A DNA stretch of 64,000 nucleotides from Asaia bogorensis (lineage in GTDB: Bacteria > Pseudomonadota > Alphaproteobacteria > Acetobacterales > Acetobacteraceae). Of this stretch, positions 24,329 through 34,505 are shown one piece after another. Where the stretch lies: positions 1 to 64,000 of the forward strand of contig CALQTN020000004.1 of assembly GCA_943333505.2 (NCBI GenBank). Reading direction: 5' to 3'. Under the pieces are notes generated by a model that made no database searches, was not told where the DNA came from, and saw only the letters and a list, made by a program, of their open reading frames with translations. Position 1 is the stretch's first letter; each line of letters begins with the position of its first letter. A program made the position numbers and the translations under genes.

Positions 24329-25333
24329 ATGCTGCGCTATCTGCTGCGGCGGGTCCTGCTCGTCGTGCCGACTTTCCTCGGCGTGATCCTGCTCAGCTTC
24401 ACGCTCATCCATCTCGTGCCCGGTGACCCCATCGAGGCACGGGTGGGTGAGCGTGGCATTGCACCGGAACGGCTGGCCGCGTTGCGCCATGAATTTGGCT
24501 ACGACCTGCCGATCTGGCGACAATTCCTCGACTATCTCTGGCAGGTCCTGCATGGCGATCTTGGGGTGTCCCTGGTGACCCATCGCACGGTCTGGTCGGA
24601 GTTCCTGACCCTGTTCCCGGCAACCATTGAACTGGCGATCTGCGCAATCAGCTTCGCGGTTCTGCTCGGCGTGCCGCTCGGTATGATCGCCGGGTTGCGC
24701 CGGGGCACTGCCTTCGATTTCGGCCTGATCGGGGTGTCGGTGACCGGCGCCTCGATGCCGATTTTTTGGTGGGGGCTGATGATGATCCTGATCTTCTCGG
24801 TCGGGCTGGGGTGGACCCCGGTTTCCGGACGTATCAGCGATTTGTTTTTTATCGAGCCGTGGACCGGCTTCATGACCATCGACTGCTGGTGGGCCGAGGA
24901 TGACGGCGCCTGCCGGTCAACCTGGTCGCATCTCATTCTGCCAACCATTGTGCTCGGCACCATTCCGCTGGCCAATTTTGCCCGCATGACACGCTCGGCC
25001 ATGCTCGAAGTCCTCGGTGAGGATTATATCCGCACCGCGCGCGCCAAGGGCCTTGGCAGTTTGCGGATCAACGTCGTCCACGCGCTGCGCAATGCGCTGA
25101 TCCCGGTGGTGACCGTGATCGGGCTGTCGATCGGTGGGTTGCTGGGCGGGGCGATCCTGACGGAAACCATTTTTGCCTGGCCCGGCATCGGCCACTGGAT
25201 CATCGAGAGCATTCAGGGGCGCGATTATCCGGTGCTGCAAGGCGGCACATTGCTGATCGCGGTGATCGTGATCAGCGTCAATCTCGGGGTGGACATGTTG
25301 TATTCGGTGCTCAATCCGCGGATCAGGCGCTGA
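24329..25333 (+). CDS. Peptide ABC transporter permease (DppB-type)
   Basis: A 334-residue inner-membrane permease with the DppB-type N-terminus (MLRYLLRRVLLVVPTFLGV, then LIHLVPGDPIEARVGERG) and about six membrane helices. The cytoplasmic EAA loop that contacts the ATPases is seen as LGEDYIRTARAKGLGSLRI near residues 227-246. It forms the channel together with the next gene's product. The gene begins ten bases after the binding-protein gene and ends TGATG, so its stop overlaps the start of the next permease gene. Confidence 0.92.
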   Translation: MLRYLLRRVLLVVPTFLGVILLSFTLIHLVPGDPIEARVGERGIAPERLAALRHEFGYDLPIWRQFLDYLWQVLHGDLGVSLVTHRTVWSEFLTLFPATIELAICAISFAVLLGVPLGMIAGLRRGTAFDFGLIGVSVTGASMPIFWWGLMMILIFSVGLGWTPVSGRISDLFFIEPWTGFMTIDCWWAEDDGACRSTWSHLILPTIVLGTIPLANFARMTRSAMLEVLGEDYIRTARAKGLGSLRINVVHALRNALIPVVTVIGLSIGGLLGGAILTETIFAWPGIGHWIIESIQGRDYPVLQGGTLLIAVIVISVNLGVDMLYSVLNPRIRR

Positions 25334-26211
25334 TGTCTTCCGCCCAAGCCATGCCGTCGCAATGGGTGATTTTTTGGCGCAGCTTCGCCGAAAACCGCGG
25401 GGCGGTATTCGGCCTTGGCCTGATGCTAACGCTGATCCTGGTCGCGGTATCAGCCGATCTCATGTCGCTGCACGGCCCGATTGAGCAATATCGCGAGAAC
25501 TTCCTCACCCCACCGGCCTGGGAGGAAGGCGGTACCTGGCGCTTCCCGCTCGGCACCGACGATGTCGGCCGTGACATGTTGTCCCGCCTGATCCACGGCG
25601 CGCGGCTGAGCTTGATGATCGGCTTTACCTTGGTCGCGGTGGCGCTGGTGGTCGGTACCACATTGGGGCTAACAGCGGCCTTTGTCGGCGGCACCGTCGA
25701 TGTGCTGATCATGCGGATGGTCGATGTGATCCTGGTATTCCCCAGCCTGCTGCTGGCGATTGTTGTGGTGGCGATCATCGGGCCTGGCCTGTTCAACGCC
25801 ATGATTGCGGTCGCGGTCGTGACCTTGCCGGGCTATGTCCGCCTTGCGCGCGCCTCGGCCCTGGTTGAACTGAACCGCGATTACGTGACAGCGACGCGCG
25901 CGATGGGTGCCTCGATGCCGCGCCTGATGTTCGATACCGTGCTGCCGAACTGCCTGGCGCCGTTGATCGTGCATGCGACGCTGGGGTTTTCAACCGCGGT
26001 GCTCGATGCGGCGGCCCTCGGCTTTCTCGGCCTCGGTGCCCAGCCGCCGACCCCGGAATGGGGCACCATGCTCTCGAGTTCCTTGCAATATTACCAGCGC
26101 GCCTGGTGGGTGCTGGCCTTCCCCGGCTTTGCCATTCTGGTGACGGTGCTGGCCTTCAACCTGTTTGGCGATGGGCTGCGCGACGCGCTCGATCCGAAGT
26201 TGAAACGCTGA
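25333..26211 (+). CDS. Peptide ABC transporter permease (DppC-type)
   Basis: A 292-residue inner-membrane permease, the DppC-type partner. It has an N-terminal helix, the [20 protein letters not shown] motif typical of this subunit, and the EAA loop [19 protein letters not shown]. It carries about six membrane helices and ends [14 protein letters not shown], a standard DppC ending. Both ends overlap their neighbours by one base (TGATG), which shows tight translational coupling with the DppB-type gene before it and the DppD-type gene after it. Confidence 0.92.
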   Translation: MSSAQAMPSQWVIFWRSFAENRGAVFGLGLMLTLILVAVSADLMSLHGPIEQYRENFLTPPAWEEGGTWRFPLGTDDVGRDMLSRLIHGARLSLMIGFTLVAVALVVGTTLGLTAAFVGGTVDVLIMRMVDVILVFPSLLLAIVVVAIIGPGLFNAMIAVAVVTLPGYVRLARASALVELNRDYVTATRAMGASMPRLMFDTVLPNCLAPLIVHATLGFSTAVLDAAALGFLGLGAQPPTPEWGTMLSSSLQYYQRAWWVLAFPGFAILVTVLAFNLFGDGLRDALDPKLKR

Positions 26212-27160
26212 TGGCGCTCCTTGAAATCCGTAATCTGACGGTCGAATTCGGCACCGCACGCGGACGTTTCCGCGCAGTCGATGGCGTTGACCTGACCGTT
26301 GATGCCGGCGAAGTGCTCGGCGTGGTCGGCGAGTCCGGATCGGGCAAATCGGTTTCAATGCTCGCGGCCATGGGGTTGATCACCTGGCCCGGCAAGGTCA
26401 CCGCCGATGTGCTGCGCTTTGACGGCACCGATCTGCTGACCCTGTCGGCCCGCGACCGCCGCAAGCTGGTCGGCAAAGACATGGCGATGATTTTTCAGGA
26501 GCCGATGACCTCGCTCAACCCGTGCTATCCGGTGGGCTGGCAGATCGCGGAATCGCTGCGCACCCATCGCATGGTACCGAACAACAAAGTCCGCGACCGC
26601 GTGGTCGAACTGCTCGATCAGGTTGGCATCCCCGATGCCGGCCGCCGCGCCGGGGCCTTCCCACACCAGATGTCGGGCGGGATGAACCAGCGGGTGATGA
26701 TCGCCATGGCCATCGCCTGCAATCCGCGCCTGTTGATCGCGGATGAACCGACGACGGCGCTGGACGTCACCATCCAGAAGCAGATCCTCGATTTGCTGAT
26801 TGACTTGCAAACTCAGCACGGCATGGCGCTGGTGCTGATCACCCACGACATGGGCGTGGTCGCCGAAACCGCCCAGCGGGTGCAGGTGATGTATGCTGGC
26901 CAGATGGTGGAGCAGCAAACCACCGAGGCGCTGTTCGCCACCCCGCGCCATCCTTATACCGCAGCCCTGCTCGACGCGCTGCCCGAACGTGCCATCGGCC
27001 GTGCGCGGCTGCCGACCATCCCTGGCACGGTGCCCGGTATTGATGACCGGCCGGCGGGCTGCCTGTTTGGGCCGCGCTGCAAGCTCTACGCTGATCGCTG
27101 CGGTGCAGAACAACCGCTGCCGATCAACGGCGTGCGCTGCCATACCCCGCTGGTGGCGGC

Positions 27161-27164
<4 letters not shown>
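26211..27164 (+). CDS. Peptide ABC transporter ATPase (DppD-type)
   Basis: A 317-residue ATP-binding subunit. It has Walker A GESGSGKS (about 40-47), Q-loop [16 protein letters not shown], signature MSGGMNQRV and Walker [13 protein letters not shown], followed by the oligopeptide-transporter C-terminal domain with [14 protein letters not shown]. All catalytic motifs are intact, unlike the remnant at 14130-14738. It powers peptide uptake together with the DppF-type ATPase. The real start is the ATG at 26211; an open frame further upstream lies inside the permease gene. Confidence 0.92.
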
Positions 27165-28129
<965 letters not shown>

Positions 28130-28136
28130 GGAAGAT

Positions 28137-28184
28137 GTTCTTTTTGTGAACAAAAAGAACCAAAAAAACTTTTTATTACTTTGC
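28137..28184. repeat. 24-nt GTTC...GAAC palindrome plus poly-A/T run, copy 1
   Basis: A palindrome with arms GTTCTTTTTGT and ACAAAAAGAAC (28137-28160) is followed by CAAAAAAACTTTTTATTAC. As RNA it forms a hairpin followed by T-rich sequence, so it can serve as terminator of the peptide transporter operon. The same unit occurs at 47182 and 62627 in the opposite orientation. Confidence 0.8.
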
Positions 28185-28228
28185 ACCGTCGTTGCTCTGG
28201 CTGGGTGCATTAACGGGAGACTGACACA

Positions 28229-28984
28229 ATGAATCCTTTCGATCTCACAGGAAAAGTCGCGATTGTTACCGGCGGCAATGGCGGAATCGGCCTTGGCATG
28301 GCCGCCGGTCTGGCTGATGCGGGTGCCACGATCGTACTCGCCGGGCGCAACCCGGACAAAGGCTTTTCCGCCGCCGCCAGCCTGCCGGGCAAGGCGTCCT
28401 TCATCGTGACCGACGTTACCAAGAAAGCCGAGTGCGAACGCCTGATTAACGAAACCGTGGCCCTGCATGGGCGGCTCGACATCCTGGTCAACAATGCCGG
28501 CATGGCGATCCGCCATAACCCGCAGGACTTCACCGAGGAAGAATGGCACACGGTGATGAACACCAACATGACCTCGGCCTTTCTGTGCTGCCAGGCCGCC
28601 TACCCGGAAATGGTCAAATCCGGCGGCGGCAAGATCATCAATATTGGCAGCGTAATGAGCCAGATGGGCGCGCCGCACGCCGCCCCCTACGCGGCATCGA
28701 AAGGGGCCATCGTGCAATATACCCGCGTCATCGCCACCGCCTGGGCCAAGGATAACATTCAGGCCAATTCGATTCTGCCGGGCTGGATCGACACCGATCT
28801 GACCGCCGCCGCCCGCACCCAGGTGCCGGGATTGAATGAAACCGTGCTGTCCCGCACCCCCGCCGGGCGCTGGGGCCGCCCGTCCGACCTCGCCGGCATC
28901 GCGGTTTTCCTCGCAAGCGCTGGCAGCGACTTTGTCACCGGGGCGGCCATCCCCTGCGATGGCGGCTTCCTGATCCGTTCCTGA
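28229..28984 (+). CDS. Short-chain dehydrogenase/reductase
   Basis: A 251-residue classical SDR. The nucleotide-binding motif is VTGGNGGIGLG (about 14-23), NNAG is at 88-91, and the catalytic set is Ser141, Tyr154 and Lys158 (YAASK). It probably interconverts a hydroxyl and a keto group with NAD(P)H. It opens an operon of five genes with overlapping or nearly touching ends that handles CoA thioesters, so a 3-hydroxyacyl or hydroxy-acid substrate is a reasonable guess. The SDR could equally work on a sugar-like substrate; the gluconate-type 5-dehydrogenases look similar. Confidence 0.88.
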   Translation: MNPFDLTGKVAIVTGGNGGIGLGMAAGLADAGATIVLAGRNPDKGFSAAASLPGKASFIVTDVTKKAECERLINETVALHGRLDILVNNAGMAIRHNPQDFTEEEWHTVMNTNMTSAFLCCQAAYPEMVKSGGGKIINIGSVMSQMGAPHAAPYAASKGAIVQYTRVIATAWAKDNIQANSILPGWIDTDLTAAARTQVPGLNETVLSRTPAGRWGRPSDLAGIAVFLASAGSDFVTGAAIPCDGGFLIRS

Positions 28985-28986
28985 CC

Positions 28987-30177
28987 ATGGGCGCGGGCCC
29001 ACTCGCCGGCATCAAAGTGCTCGACCTCACCTCTGTGGTGGTCGGGCCGAGCTGCACCTTGCTGCTCGCCCAGCAGGGCGCCGAAGTCATTAAGCTTGAG
29101 CCCCCCGAGGGCGATTTGCTGCGCAAGCTCGGCGGCAAAAGCCGCACGCCGGGGATGGCGCCGAAATTCCTCCATTTCAACCGTGGCAAACAGTCGATCT
29201 GCATCGACTTGAAGACCGCAGGCGGGCGCGATGTGGTACGCCGGCTGGTGGCAGGTGTGGATGTGTTCGTCTCCAACATCCGGGCCAAGGCGCTGGCCCG
29301 GCTGGGTCTGGACTGGGAGACACTCGGCGCCGCCAATCCGCGCCTGGTCTACTGTACTATCGCCGGCTTCGGTTCGGGCGGGCGCTATCGCGACAAGCCG
29401 GCTTACGACACCATCGTGCAGGGTGTCTCCGGCATGGCCGACAGCATGGGCCGCGTCTTCGGCGCGCCGCGCTACATGCCCTTCGTAATCGCCGACCACA
29501 TGACCGGCTTCCTCGCCGCCCAGGCGATCTGCGCGGCCCTGGTCGGCCGTGCCAGCAGCGGGCGTGGTCAGGCGATTGAGGTGCCGATGTTCGAGAACAT
29601 GGCGAGCTTCGTGCTGCGCGAACACATGGCCCAGCGCAGCTATGGGCCGGATGGCACGATCGGCGATGCCCGCATGTTCGACCCCAACGGCCGCCCAGCC
29701 GCCACCAAAGACGGCCATATCTGTGTCTCGCCCAACACCGACGCCCAGGCCTTCGCGTTTTTTGTCGCCGCCGGCCGGTCGGAACTCCGCGACGATCCGC
29801 GCTTTGCCTCGGTGCACGCCAGGGTCGCCAATACCGACGCCTATTTCGCCATGCGCGCCGCCTTGCTGGCTGAGCGAACCACAGCCGAGTGGATCGCGTT
29901 GCTCGATGCAGCGGGCGTGCCGGCCATGCAGGTCAATTCAATAGAGGATTTGTTCCATGACCCCCATCTTGCCGATGTCGGCCTGATCGAAATGCAGGAT
30001 CACGCAACTGAAGGCCGCGTCCACGCGCTGCGCCCGGCCAACCGCTTCTCCGACGGCTTGCCGGCGATGCGCGACGCCCCCAAACAAGGCGCCGACGGAC
30101 CGGGTATCCTGGCCGGCCTTGGTTACACCCCGGCCGAGATCGCCAATCTGGTCGGCTCAGCGGTGCTGGTATCATGA
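28987..30177 (+). CDS. CaiB/BaiF-family CoA transferase (mesaconyl-CoA transferase candidate)
   Basis: A 396-residue family III CoA transferase. It has the N-terminal LAGIKVLDLTSVVVGPSCT, the NRGKQSICIDLKT motif (65-77) and the catalytic Asp170 in FVIADHMTGF. It starts two bases after the SDR stop and overlaps the CoA-lyase gene by ATGA. In the 3-hydroxypropionate bicycle and in mesaconate and itaconate degradation, an enzyme of this family works with a MaoC-like hydratase and a citramalyl-CoA lyase, and both such genes follow here. The specific substrate is inferred from this context only. Confidence 0.88.
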   Translation: MGAGPLAGIKVLDLTSVVVGPSCTLLLAQQGAEVIKLEPPEGDLLRKLGGKSRTPGMAPKFLHFNRGKQSICIDLKTAGGRDVVRRLVAGVDVFVSNIRAKALARLGLDWETLGAANPRLVYCTIAGFGSGGRYRDKPAYDTIVQGVSGMADSMGRVFGAPRYMPFVIADHMTGFLAAQAICAALVGRASSGRGQAIEVPMFENMASFVLREHMAQRSYGPDGTIGDARMFDPNGRPAATKDGHICVSPNTDAQAFAFFVAAGRSELRDDPRFASVHARVANTDAYFAMRAALLAERTTAEWIALLDAAGVPAMQVNSIEDLFHDPHLADVGLIEMQDHATEGRVHALRPANRFSDGLPAMRDAPKQGADGPGILAGLGYTPAEIANLVGSAVLVS

Positions 30178-31067
30178 GGGCCCGTCCGGTCTGGCGGTCA
30201 TTGCTGTTCGTGCCGGCCCATGTCGATCGCTTCGTCGATCGCGCCCATACCCGCGGCGCCGACGCGCTTATTCTCGACCTCGAAGACAGTGTCCCGCCCG
30301 GCGAAAAGGCTAAGGCGCGGGCAGGGCTGGTGGCAGCGGCGGCCAAGCTGCGACGTGGGCCGAACGACGTGCTGGTGCGGATCAACGCGCCGTTGTCGCT
30401 GGCGGTGCCGGATATCGAGGCGGCGGTTTTCCCCGGCATTGACGGGCTGATGATCACCAAAGCGCGCGGGCCTGACCACATTGCGCTGCTCGACGAACTG
30501 GTGTCCGAACGCGAAGCCATCATGGGCCTGCCGCATGGCCATATCTGGTTTGTCATCCTGGTCGAGGATCCGGCCGCACTTGAACACGCCAGCGCCATCG
30601 CCCGCGCATCGCCGCGATGCGTTGGGATGAGCCTGGGGGCCGAGGATTTCGCCAGCGCCATCGGCGCCGAGCCAACCGAGGAAGCGCTCGCCACCGCCAA
30701 GTCGCAGGTCCTGCATGCCGCACGGGCCGCCGGCGTGATGCCGATGGGCCTGACCGGCACCCTGGCGGGCTTTGGCGACATGGACGCCTTTACCGCGATG
30801 GCGCGGCGGTCGCGCCAGGTCGGCTTCGATTGCGCCACCTGCATCAACCCAGTCCAGGTGCCGGCGCTGAACGCGGCCTTCGCCCCTAGCGAGGCGGAAA
30901 TCGCTTACGCTACCAAGGTTATCGCAACCGATGCCGAGGCACGGTCCAAGGGCCTCGGCGCGGTGGCGCTCGACGGCAAGATGATCGATGTCCCGGTTGT
31001 CAGGCGCGCCGAACGGGTGCTGGCGCGGGCCGACGCGATTGCGGAACGGTTGGGCCGCCATGGATGA
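30174..31067 (+). CDS. CoA ester lyase (HpcH/HpaI, citrate-lyase beta type)
   Basis: A 297-residue TIM-barrel lyase that cleaves malyl-, citramalyl- or related CoA esters with Mg2+. The start RSLLFVPAHVDRFVDRA, the motif LILDLEDSVPPGEKAKAR (about 33-50), and the metal-binding VEDPAAL and SLGAEDFASAIG segments are typical. The linked CoA transferase and hydratase make citramalyl-CoA (to pyruvate plus acetyl-CoA) or malyl-CoA likely substrates. The gene overlaps both neighbours. Confidence 0.87.
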   Translation: MRARPVWRSLLFVPAHVDRFVDRAHTRGADALILDLEDSVPPGEKAKARAGLVAAAAKLRRGPNDVLVRINAPLSLAVPDIEAAVFPGIDGLMITKARGPDHIALLDELVSEREAIMGLPHGHIWFVILVEDPAALEHASAIARASPRCVGMSLGAEDFASAIGAEPTEEALATAKSQVLHAARAAGVMPMGLTGTLAGFGDMDAFTAMARRSRQVGFDCATCINPVQVPALNAAFAPSEAEIAYATKVIATDAEARSKGLGAVALDGKMIDVPVVRRAERVLARADAIAERLGRHG

Positions 31068-31887
31068 TCTCGCCGGCTGGATCGGGCGCAGCCAAACCCA
31101 GCAAGACGAGATCACCTGGCCCGCCTTGCGCCGGATCGCCGCGTTGCTCGATCGCGATGATCCTGGTTTCGCGCCGGGCACGCCGATCCCGCCGCATTGG
31201 TATGCGATGTTCTTCCCTGAAATCGCCCGACAATCCCAGCTTGGCGCCGACGGCCACCCCCGACGCGGCGATTTCCTGCCGCCAGTGCCGTTGCCGCGCC
31301 GGATGTTCGCGGGTCGCCGGGTGCGCTTCGTGGGCGGGTTGCGGGTTGGCGATGTCGCCACCAAGGTGTCGGAAATCCTCTCCGTTACCCCGAAGCTTGG
31401 CCGCAGCGGGGCGATGGTTTTTGTCACCATCCGCCACACGATTTCGGTCGGCGCCGACATCGCCCTGATCGAGGAGCAGGACGTCGTCTACCGCGAAGCC
31501 GCCGTGCCGGGTGGCGTCGCGCCGTTACCCGTGCAGGCGCCCCAAGCCCTGTGGTCGGAGATCGTGACCCCGGACCCGACCTTGCTGTTCCGCTATTCGG
31601 CGGTGACCTGGAACACCCATCGCATCCATTACGACGCCGATTACGTGCGCAACGTCGAAAACTATCCCGATCTTGTGATGAATGGCGGCTTGACCGCTTT
31701 GCTGTTGATCGAGGCCGCGACAAAGCGCCTCGGCCCGCCCACCGGCCTGGAAATCCGCAATCTCAGCCCGCTTTTTGTCAACCGCCCCATCACATTGGCC
31801 GGCGCCGCGCCCGATGGCCACGCCGCCGCGATCTGGGCCGCCAATCCCGATGGCGGCTTGGCCGTGCAGGTGAAATTCATCCTATGA
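31060..31887 (+). CDS. MaoC/FAS1-type dehydratase (mesaconyl-C4-CoA hydratase-like)
   Basis: A 275-residue double hot-dog protein of the FAS1-type dehydratase/HTD2 group. The N-terminal half has PPHWYAMFFPE and FAGRRVRFVGGLRVGD. The C-terminal half carries the catalytic Asp/His region in TWNTHRIHYDADYV, with NGGLTALLLIEA. Relatives hydrate mesaconyl-C4-CoA to citramalyl-CoA. The start at 31060 overlaps the stop of the CoA-lyase gene, and its own stop overlaps the AMP nucleosidase start (ATGA). Alternatively it could act in another hydration of an enoyl-CoA. Confidence 0.82.
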   Translation: MDDLAGWIGRSQTQQDEITWPALRRIAALLDRDDPGFAPGTPIPPHWYAMFFPEIARQSQLGADGHPRRGDFLPPVPLPRRMFAGRRVRFVGGLRVGDVATKVSEILSVTPKLGRSGAMVFVTIRHTISVGADIALIEEQDVVYREAAVPGGVAPLPVQAPQALWSEIVTPDPTLLFRYSAVTWNTHRIHYDADYVRNVENYPDLVMNGGLTALLLIEAATKRLGPPTGLEIRNLSPLFVNRPITLAGAAPDGHAAAIWAANPDGGLAVQVKFIL

Positions 31888-33329
31888 CCCTATCCCCCGA
31901 ACAGGCGCTCGACCAGCTCGCGCGCTTGCACGATGCGGCTGTCAGGGCGCAACGCGAAGCGCTGGCACGCTTTGTTGGCGGCGGCGCCCCGCCACGTGCG
32001 GCTGAACGCCAGACCTTCCGCTACCCGGAATTATTGCTGTCCTGGCACCCGGACGGCCCGACGCCGCCGACCTGGCGTGCCTGGGCGATTTTGCAGGCGC
32101 CCGGCGAATACGCAGTCACCATCACCCAGCCCGACCATTTCCGCCCGTATCTGCTCGAACAATTGCGCCCGCTGGTGGCCGAATACGGTGCGCTGCTCGA
32201 TGTCCGGGTAAGCGCACAGGAAATGCCCTATCCCTATGTGCTCGACGGTGGCGATGAACTGGCGGTGGGCGATGTCTCCCCGGCTGATCTCGCCCGGCAT
32301 TTCCCCACCCCCTTGCTGTCGGCGGTGGGTGACGAGGTCGCCGACGGGCTGTGGATGGTGGCCGCGGGTGAGCCAATGCCGCTTGGACTGTTCGATGCTG
32401 TCCGCGTCGATTTTTCCCTGCGCCGGCTGATGCATTACACCGGCACTTCGTGGCGCGACATCCAGCCGTGGATTCTGCTGACCAACTACCAGCGCTATGT
32501 CGATCAGTTCGTGCGCTGGGGGCTGGATCAACTCGCCGATCCGGCATCGCCGTATGACCGGCTGATCGCGCCGGGTGGCGTTGAAATTGGCCGCGCTACC
32601 GCCGATGCCGCAGCCCGCGTGGCGGCCGCCCCGTGGCAGCGCTTCCAGATGCCGGCCTATCATCTGGCGCGGGCGGACGGGCAGGGCGGTATCACCATCG
32701 TCAACATCGGCGTCGGCCCGTCCAACGCCAAGAACATCACCGACCATCTCGCGGTGCTGCGCCCGCATTGCTGGCTGATGGTCGGGCATTGCGGCGGCCT
32801 GCGCCAGCAACAGGCGATCGGCGACTATGTGCTGGCCCATGGCTATCTGCGGCGTGACAAGATCCTTGACGATCTGCTGCCACCGGAAGTGCCGGTTCCG
32901 GCGCTCGCTGAAGTGCAACTGGCTTTGCAGGAAGCCGCAGCCCTGGTTACCGGCGAACACGGCGACGCGTTGAAGCAGCGTCTACGCACCGGCACCGTTG
33001 TTTCATACGATGACCGCAACTGGGAATTGCGCTGGTCGCAGGAACGCCGCCGGATCAATTTGTCGCGCGCCATCGCGGTTGACATGGAAAGCGGCACCAT
33101 CGCCGCCCAGGGCTTCCGCCTGCGGGTGCCATACGGCACGTTGCTTTGCGTGTCGGACAAACCCCTGCATGGCGAAATCAAGCTGCCCGGCTCGGCCAGT
33201 GCCTTCTATCAGCGCGCGGTGGGCGAGCATCTCGCGATCGGGATTGCCGCGCTCGACCTGCTGCGCGGCAATCTTGGCGGGCTGCATTCCCGCAAGCTGC
33301 GAAGTTTTGACGAGCCGCCGTTCCGGTGA
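31884..33329 (+). CDS. amn: AMP nucleosidase
   Basis: A 481-residue enzyme, close to the 484 residues of E. coli Amn, which splits AMP into adenine and ribose 5-phosphate. The N-terminal AMP-sensing half includes RAWAILQAPGEYAVTITQP. The catalytic half has VNIGVGPSNAKNITDHLAVL, MVGHCGGLRQQQAIGDYV, and the base- and ribose-binding segment AVDMESGTIAAQGFRL with LLCVSDKPLHGE. It is translationally coupled to the hydratase gene, which is odd for a nucleotide-salvage enzyme. It ends just before repeat copy C, whose hairpin probably terminates the operon. Confidence 0.92.
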   Translation: MTLSPEQALDQLARLHDAAVRAQREALARFVGGGAPPRAAERQTFRYPELLLSWHPDGPTPPTWRAWAILQAPGEYAVTITQPDHFRPYLLEQLRPLVAEYGALLDVRVSAQEMPYPYVLDGGDELAVGDVSPADLARHFPTPLLSAVGDEVADGLWMVAAGEPMPLGLFDAVRVDFSLRRLMHYTGTSWRDIQPWILLTNYQRYVDQFVRWGLDQLADPASPYDRLIAPGGVEIGRATADAAARVAAAPWQRFQMPAYHLARADGQGGITIVNIGVGPSNAKNITDHLAVLRPHCWLMVGHCGGLRQQQAIGDYVLAHGYLRRDKILDDLLPPEVPVPALAEVQLALQEAAALVTGEHGDALKQRLRTGTVVSYDDRNWELRWSQERRRINLSRAIAVDMESGTIAAQGFRLRVPYGTLLCVSDKPLHGEIKLPGSASAFYQRAVGEHLAIGIAALDLLRGNLGGLHSRKLRSFDEPPFR

Positions 33330-33332
33330 CGG

Positions 33333-33440
33333 CGAGAGTGTGATGACCGCTGATACGGGCGGTCGTCACGCTCTCGGGTCTTGTGTTTACGATCACCTTT
33401 ATCCGTCCAATCGAAGCCGATTGAACGAATGATGATTTAG
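33333..33440. repeat. CTAG-ended 108-bp repeat, copy C (chimeric)
   Basis: The left half folds as GAGAGTGTGATGACCGC with GCGGTCGTCACGCTCTC (two G-U pairs) and resembles copies D and E. The right half is the reverse complement of the GTTCAATCGGCTTCGATTGG module of copies A and B. Its right end supplies the TAA stop of the leftward gene at 33437. It fills the gap between two convergent genes. Confidence 0.85.
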
Positions 33441-34360
33441 CCGAAGGCGGGCACCGCGCATGCCTCGACAATTGCCACCACCCGGGCGGTTTCCGCGGCA
33501 TTGAGGCTCCGCTGCGGTCGCGCCATGGTGTTGGTGCCGATAATCCCGAGATGGCGCATCGCAGTCTTGAACCCGCCAACCCCGGAAGCCCCGGCGCTGG
33601 TCCGCGGCGTGCCCTGCCAGACGATTTCGAACAGGTGGCATAACCGGGTCTGCTCGGCCTTTGCCGCCGCCCAGTCGCCACGTTGCGCCGCGTCCCACAG
33701 GCGCACGTAGCCGGCCGGATCAACATTGCCGAGCCCCGGCACCACACCATGCGCTCCCATTGCCAGCATGCTGTCGACGACAATCTCAGACCCGGTCATC
33801 AACGGGATATCAGGCCGATCCGCCAGATCGTTCAGCACGAAGCGGAACCCGCCATCATCGCCGCTGCTATCTTTCAGCCCGTCGATGATGCCCTCGCGCG
33901 CCAGATCGACCACGGTTGCGCGATCGAGTTTGGTGTGGACGCAGACCGGGATGTCGTAGGCGATCACCGGCATTTGCGCCGCATCTTTGACATAGCGGAA
34001 ATGATCGACGATCTCGGGCATCGAGGTGCGGGTGTAGAACGGCGCGGTGACCACCACGGCATCGGCGCCGGCATCTTTCGCCGCGCGCGCATGCCCGATC
34101 ATCCGGTCGGTGGCCGGATCGATGACGCCTGCCAGCACCGGCAACCGGCCTGCGGAGATCTTGACCGAGTGTTCGACGATACGCCGCCTGGTCGCCTCGT
34201 CATGGAAAACCACTTCCGATGTCGAGCCGAGCACGAACAGTCCGTGCACACCGCCTGCGATGAGATGTTCGAGCACCCGGGTGTAGCTCGTCCAATCCAC
34301 CGCGAAGTCGTTGGTCAGCGGCACGACGACGGGCGGGATGACCCCATGAAATTGCGGCAT
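33437..34360 (-). CDS. Dihydrodipicolinate synthase/N-acetylneuraminate lyase family protein
   Basis: A 307-residue TIM-barrel class I aldolase. The substrate-carboxylate loop is GSTSEVVFH (the GTTGE position of DapA), the catalytic tyrosine region is PVIAYDIPV, and the Schiff-base lysine is in GLKDSSGDDGG. The changed loop suggests that it is not the housekeeping DapA but an aldolase or dehydratase on another 2-oxo acid. AGGA lies ten bases before the ATG at 34360. Its stop codon lies inside repeat copy C. It is divergent from the Gld-type ABC operon. Confidence 0.85.
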   Translation of the reverse strand: MPQFHGVIPPVVVPLTNDFAVDWTSYTRVLEHLIAGGVHGLFVLGSTSEVVFHDEATRRRIVEHSVKISAGRLPVLAGVIDPATDRMIGHARAAKDAGADAVVVTAPFYTRTSMPEIVDHFRYVKDAAQMPVIAYDIPVCVHTKLDRATVVDLAREGIIDGLKDSSGDDGGFRFVLNDLADRPDIPLMTGSEIVVDSMLAMGAHGVVPGLGNVDPAGYVRLWDAAQRGDWAAAKAEQTRLCHLFEIVWQGTPRTSAGASGVGGFKTAMRHLGIIGTNTMARPQRSLNAAETARVVAIVEACAVPAFG

Positions 34361-34505
34361 ATGTTTCGCGTCCTTGGAAATTCCTGTCGCACCCTTGCAC
34401 TGAACGGGGGGTTTTTCCAGCTTGCCTGGAATTAATTTGCCGGGAGTTGCAATCAGCCCTGATTGTTCTATTTCCTGTCACGGCGAATAGCAGGGGAACG
34501 CGGCG

